The notes under the pieces were generated by a model. That model saw only the letters and a list, made by a program, of their open reading frames with translations, did not search any database and was not told where the DNA came from. Below, piece by piece: positions 63,644-64,000 of a DNA stretch of 64,000 nt. The stretch lies in NCBI GenBank assembly GCA_947585865.1, contig CANPXH010000012.1, positions 1-64,000 on the forward strand, in the 5' to 3' direction. Position numbers and translations under genes: made by a program. This DNA comes from an uncultured Clostridia bacterium. Its GTDB lineage: Bacteria; Bacillota; Clostridia; Lachnospirales; CAG-274. Within the stretch, counting starts at the first letter, position 1; each line of letters begins with the position of its first letter.

Positions 63644-63698
63644 CAGCAATTCAAACAATAGCAGCATAGCCTTAAACAGCTATTTTATATTGTAAAAG

Positions 63699-63752
63699 AA
63701 GCTGTCACATTATGATCTATGAACAAAAATGATCTTAATGCGGCAGCTTTTT
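63699..63752. terminator. Terminator between convergent ftsY and methyltransferase genes
   Basis: AAGCTGTC-CATTA-GATC pairs with GATC-TAATG-GCAGCTT with small bulges, followed by TTT on the + strand and A/T-rich sequence on the other. Confidence 0.75.
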
Positions 63753-63773
63753 AATTAATAATATAAAGCTTAT

Positions 63774-64000
63774 TTAGTTTTTCTTAGGCGGTCTTTTGCC
63801 GTAGTATTGATAATAGTCTGTTTTTACATTGCCGTTGAAAAGCTTTCTCTTTTTATCGGCTTTTTTGCCGTAAAGCTTTTCAAAGCCTTCATGAGATGTT
63901 ATAAAATAAGCTGACCAGGTGTCATTTTTTTTGAAAAGCTTGCCCATATCTCTGTAAAGCCTTTCAACATCTTCAATATTGCCCATTCTTTCTCCATAAG
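63774..64000 (-). CDS. THUMP-type class I SAM-dependent rRNA methyltransferase (C-terminal part, cut by window edge)
   Basis: Only the last 75 residues are visible; the gene begins beyond the window. The sequence runs YGERMGNIEDVERLYRDMG, then WSAYFITSHEGFEKLYGKKADKKRKLFNG and VKTDYYQYYGKRPPKK. This is the end of the RlmL/YpsC-like family that makes m2G in 23S rRNA; YGER follows the catalytic NPP motif, which would lie just outside. A Met within this stretch is not the start. Confidence 0.8.
   Translation of the reverse strand, partial: YGERMGNIEDVERLYRDMGKLFKKNDTWSAYFITSHEGFEKLYGKKADKKRKLFNGNVKTDYYQYYGKRPPKKN

Noticed and set aside
63774..63986. Complete 70-residue protein at the right edge
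   Set aside because: The frame continues to the window end, and the residues before the Met (YGER) match the methyltransferase family, so it is a truncated larger gene.

Overview
The window reads as chromosome of an AT-rich, Gram-positive, endospore-forming Clostridia member. The evidence is a spoIIGA-sigE pair, a 52-residue alpha/beta-type small acid-soluble spore protein, a CspBA-like tandem subtilase, GerMN and DUF4321 proteins, a T-box leader, and strong use of ATA (Ile) and AGA (Arg) codons. I do not assign a species. I see no tRNA, rRNA, CRISPR array, intact insertion sequence or prophage.

Layout. At 0.1-1.45 kb a cation:proton-antiporter-family gene lies behind what I read as a fluoride riboswitch. 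At 1.5-7.1 kb are a 969-residue double subtilase, a Ser/Thr:Na+ symporter (sstT) and a ferredoxin-tailed aldo/keto reductase. At 7.4-10.2 kb is coenzyme A supply: coaBC facing a probable pantothenate ECF S-component and coaX. At 10.2-16.0 kb are a secreted triple-repeat protein and the hexuronate operon uxaB-uxaA-uxaC. At 16.2-19.2 kb is a complete beta-lactam sensing operon: a lipid-anchored class D beta-lactamase, BlaI and BlaR1, with three BlaI-type operators. At 19.4-22.8 kb are small accessory genes (lipoprotein, two GNAT acetyltransferases, AlkD-like, TIGR04076-like, TfoX-like) with duplicated promoter modules and copies of a structured repeat. At 22.9-28.8 kb the phosphate regulon pstSCAB-phoU-phoB-phoR sits behind a Pho-box-like array, with codon use unlike its neighbours.

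At 29.1-36.8 kb are a D,D-carboxypeptidase with a very basic cytoplasmic tail, comEA, a two-component system followed by a GerMN protein (recalling mtrA-mtrB-lpqB), a ComEC lacking its hydrolase domain, and holA. At 36.8-41.6 kb are maf, a DUF4321 protein, an MBOAT/SGNH acyl-transfer pair and a copper-amine-oxidase-N-domain protein. At 41.7-48.3 kb are spoIIGA-sigE and then a T-box (specifier read as AAC, Asn) controlling aspS-gatC-gatA-gatB, the two-step route to Asn-tRNA (and, with GatCAB, possibly Gln-tRNA). At 48.4-55.6 kb are an SDR oxidoreductase, a MATE exporter, an S41 protease, glyA and leuS. At 55.7-64 kb are the small spore protein gene, a ZTP riboswitch with purH, an unrecognised secreted protein, smc-ftsY and the 3' end of an rRNA methyltransferase gene.

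Regulation is unusually readable: three riboswitch or T-box leaders (fluoride, tRNA-Asn, ZTP), three BlaI operators, a Pho-box array and several clear sigma-A promoters. A dispersed element with compensatory base changes in two hairpins occurs four times plus a fragment, and it supplies the stop codons and last residues of both blaR1 and the phoR-like kinase.
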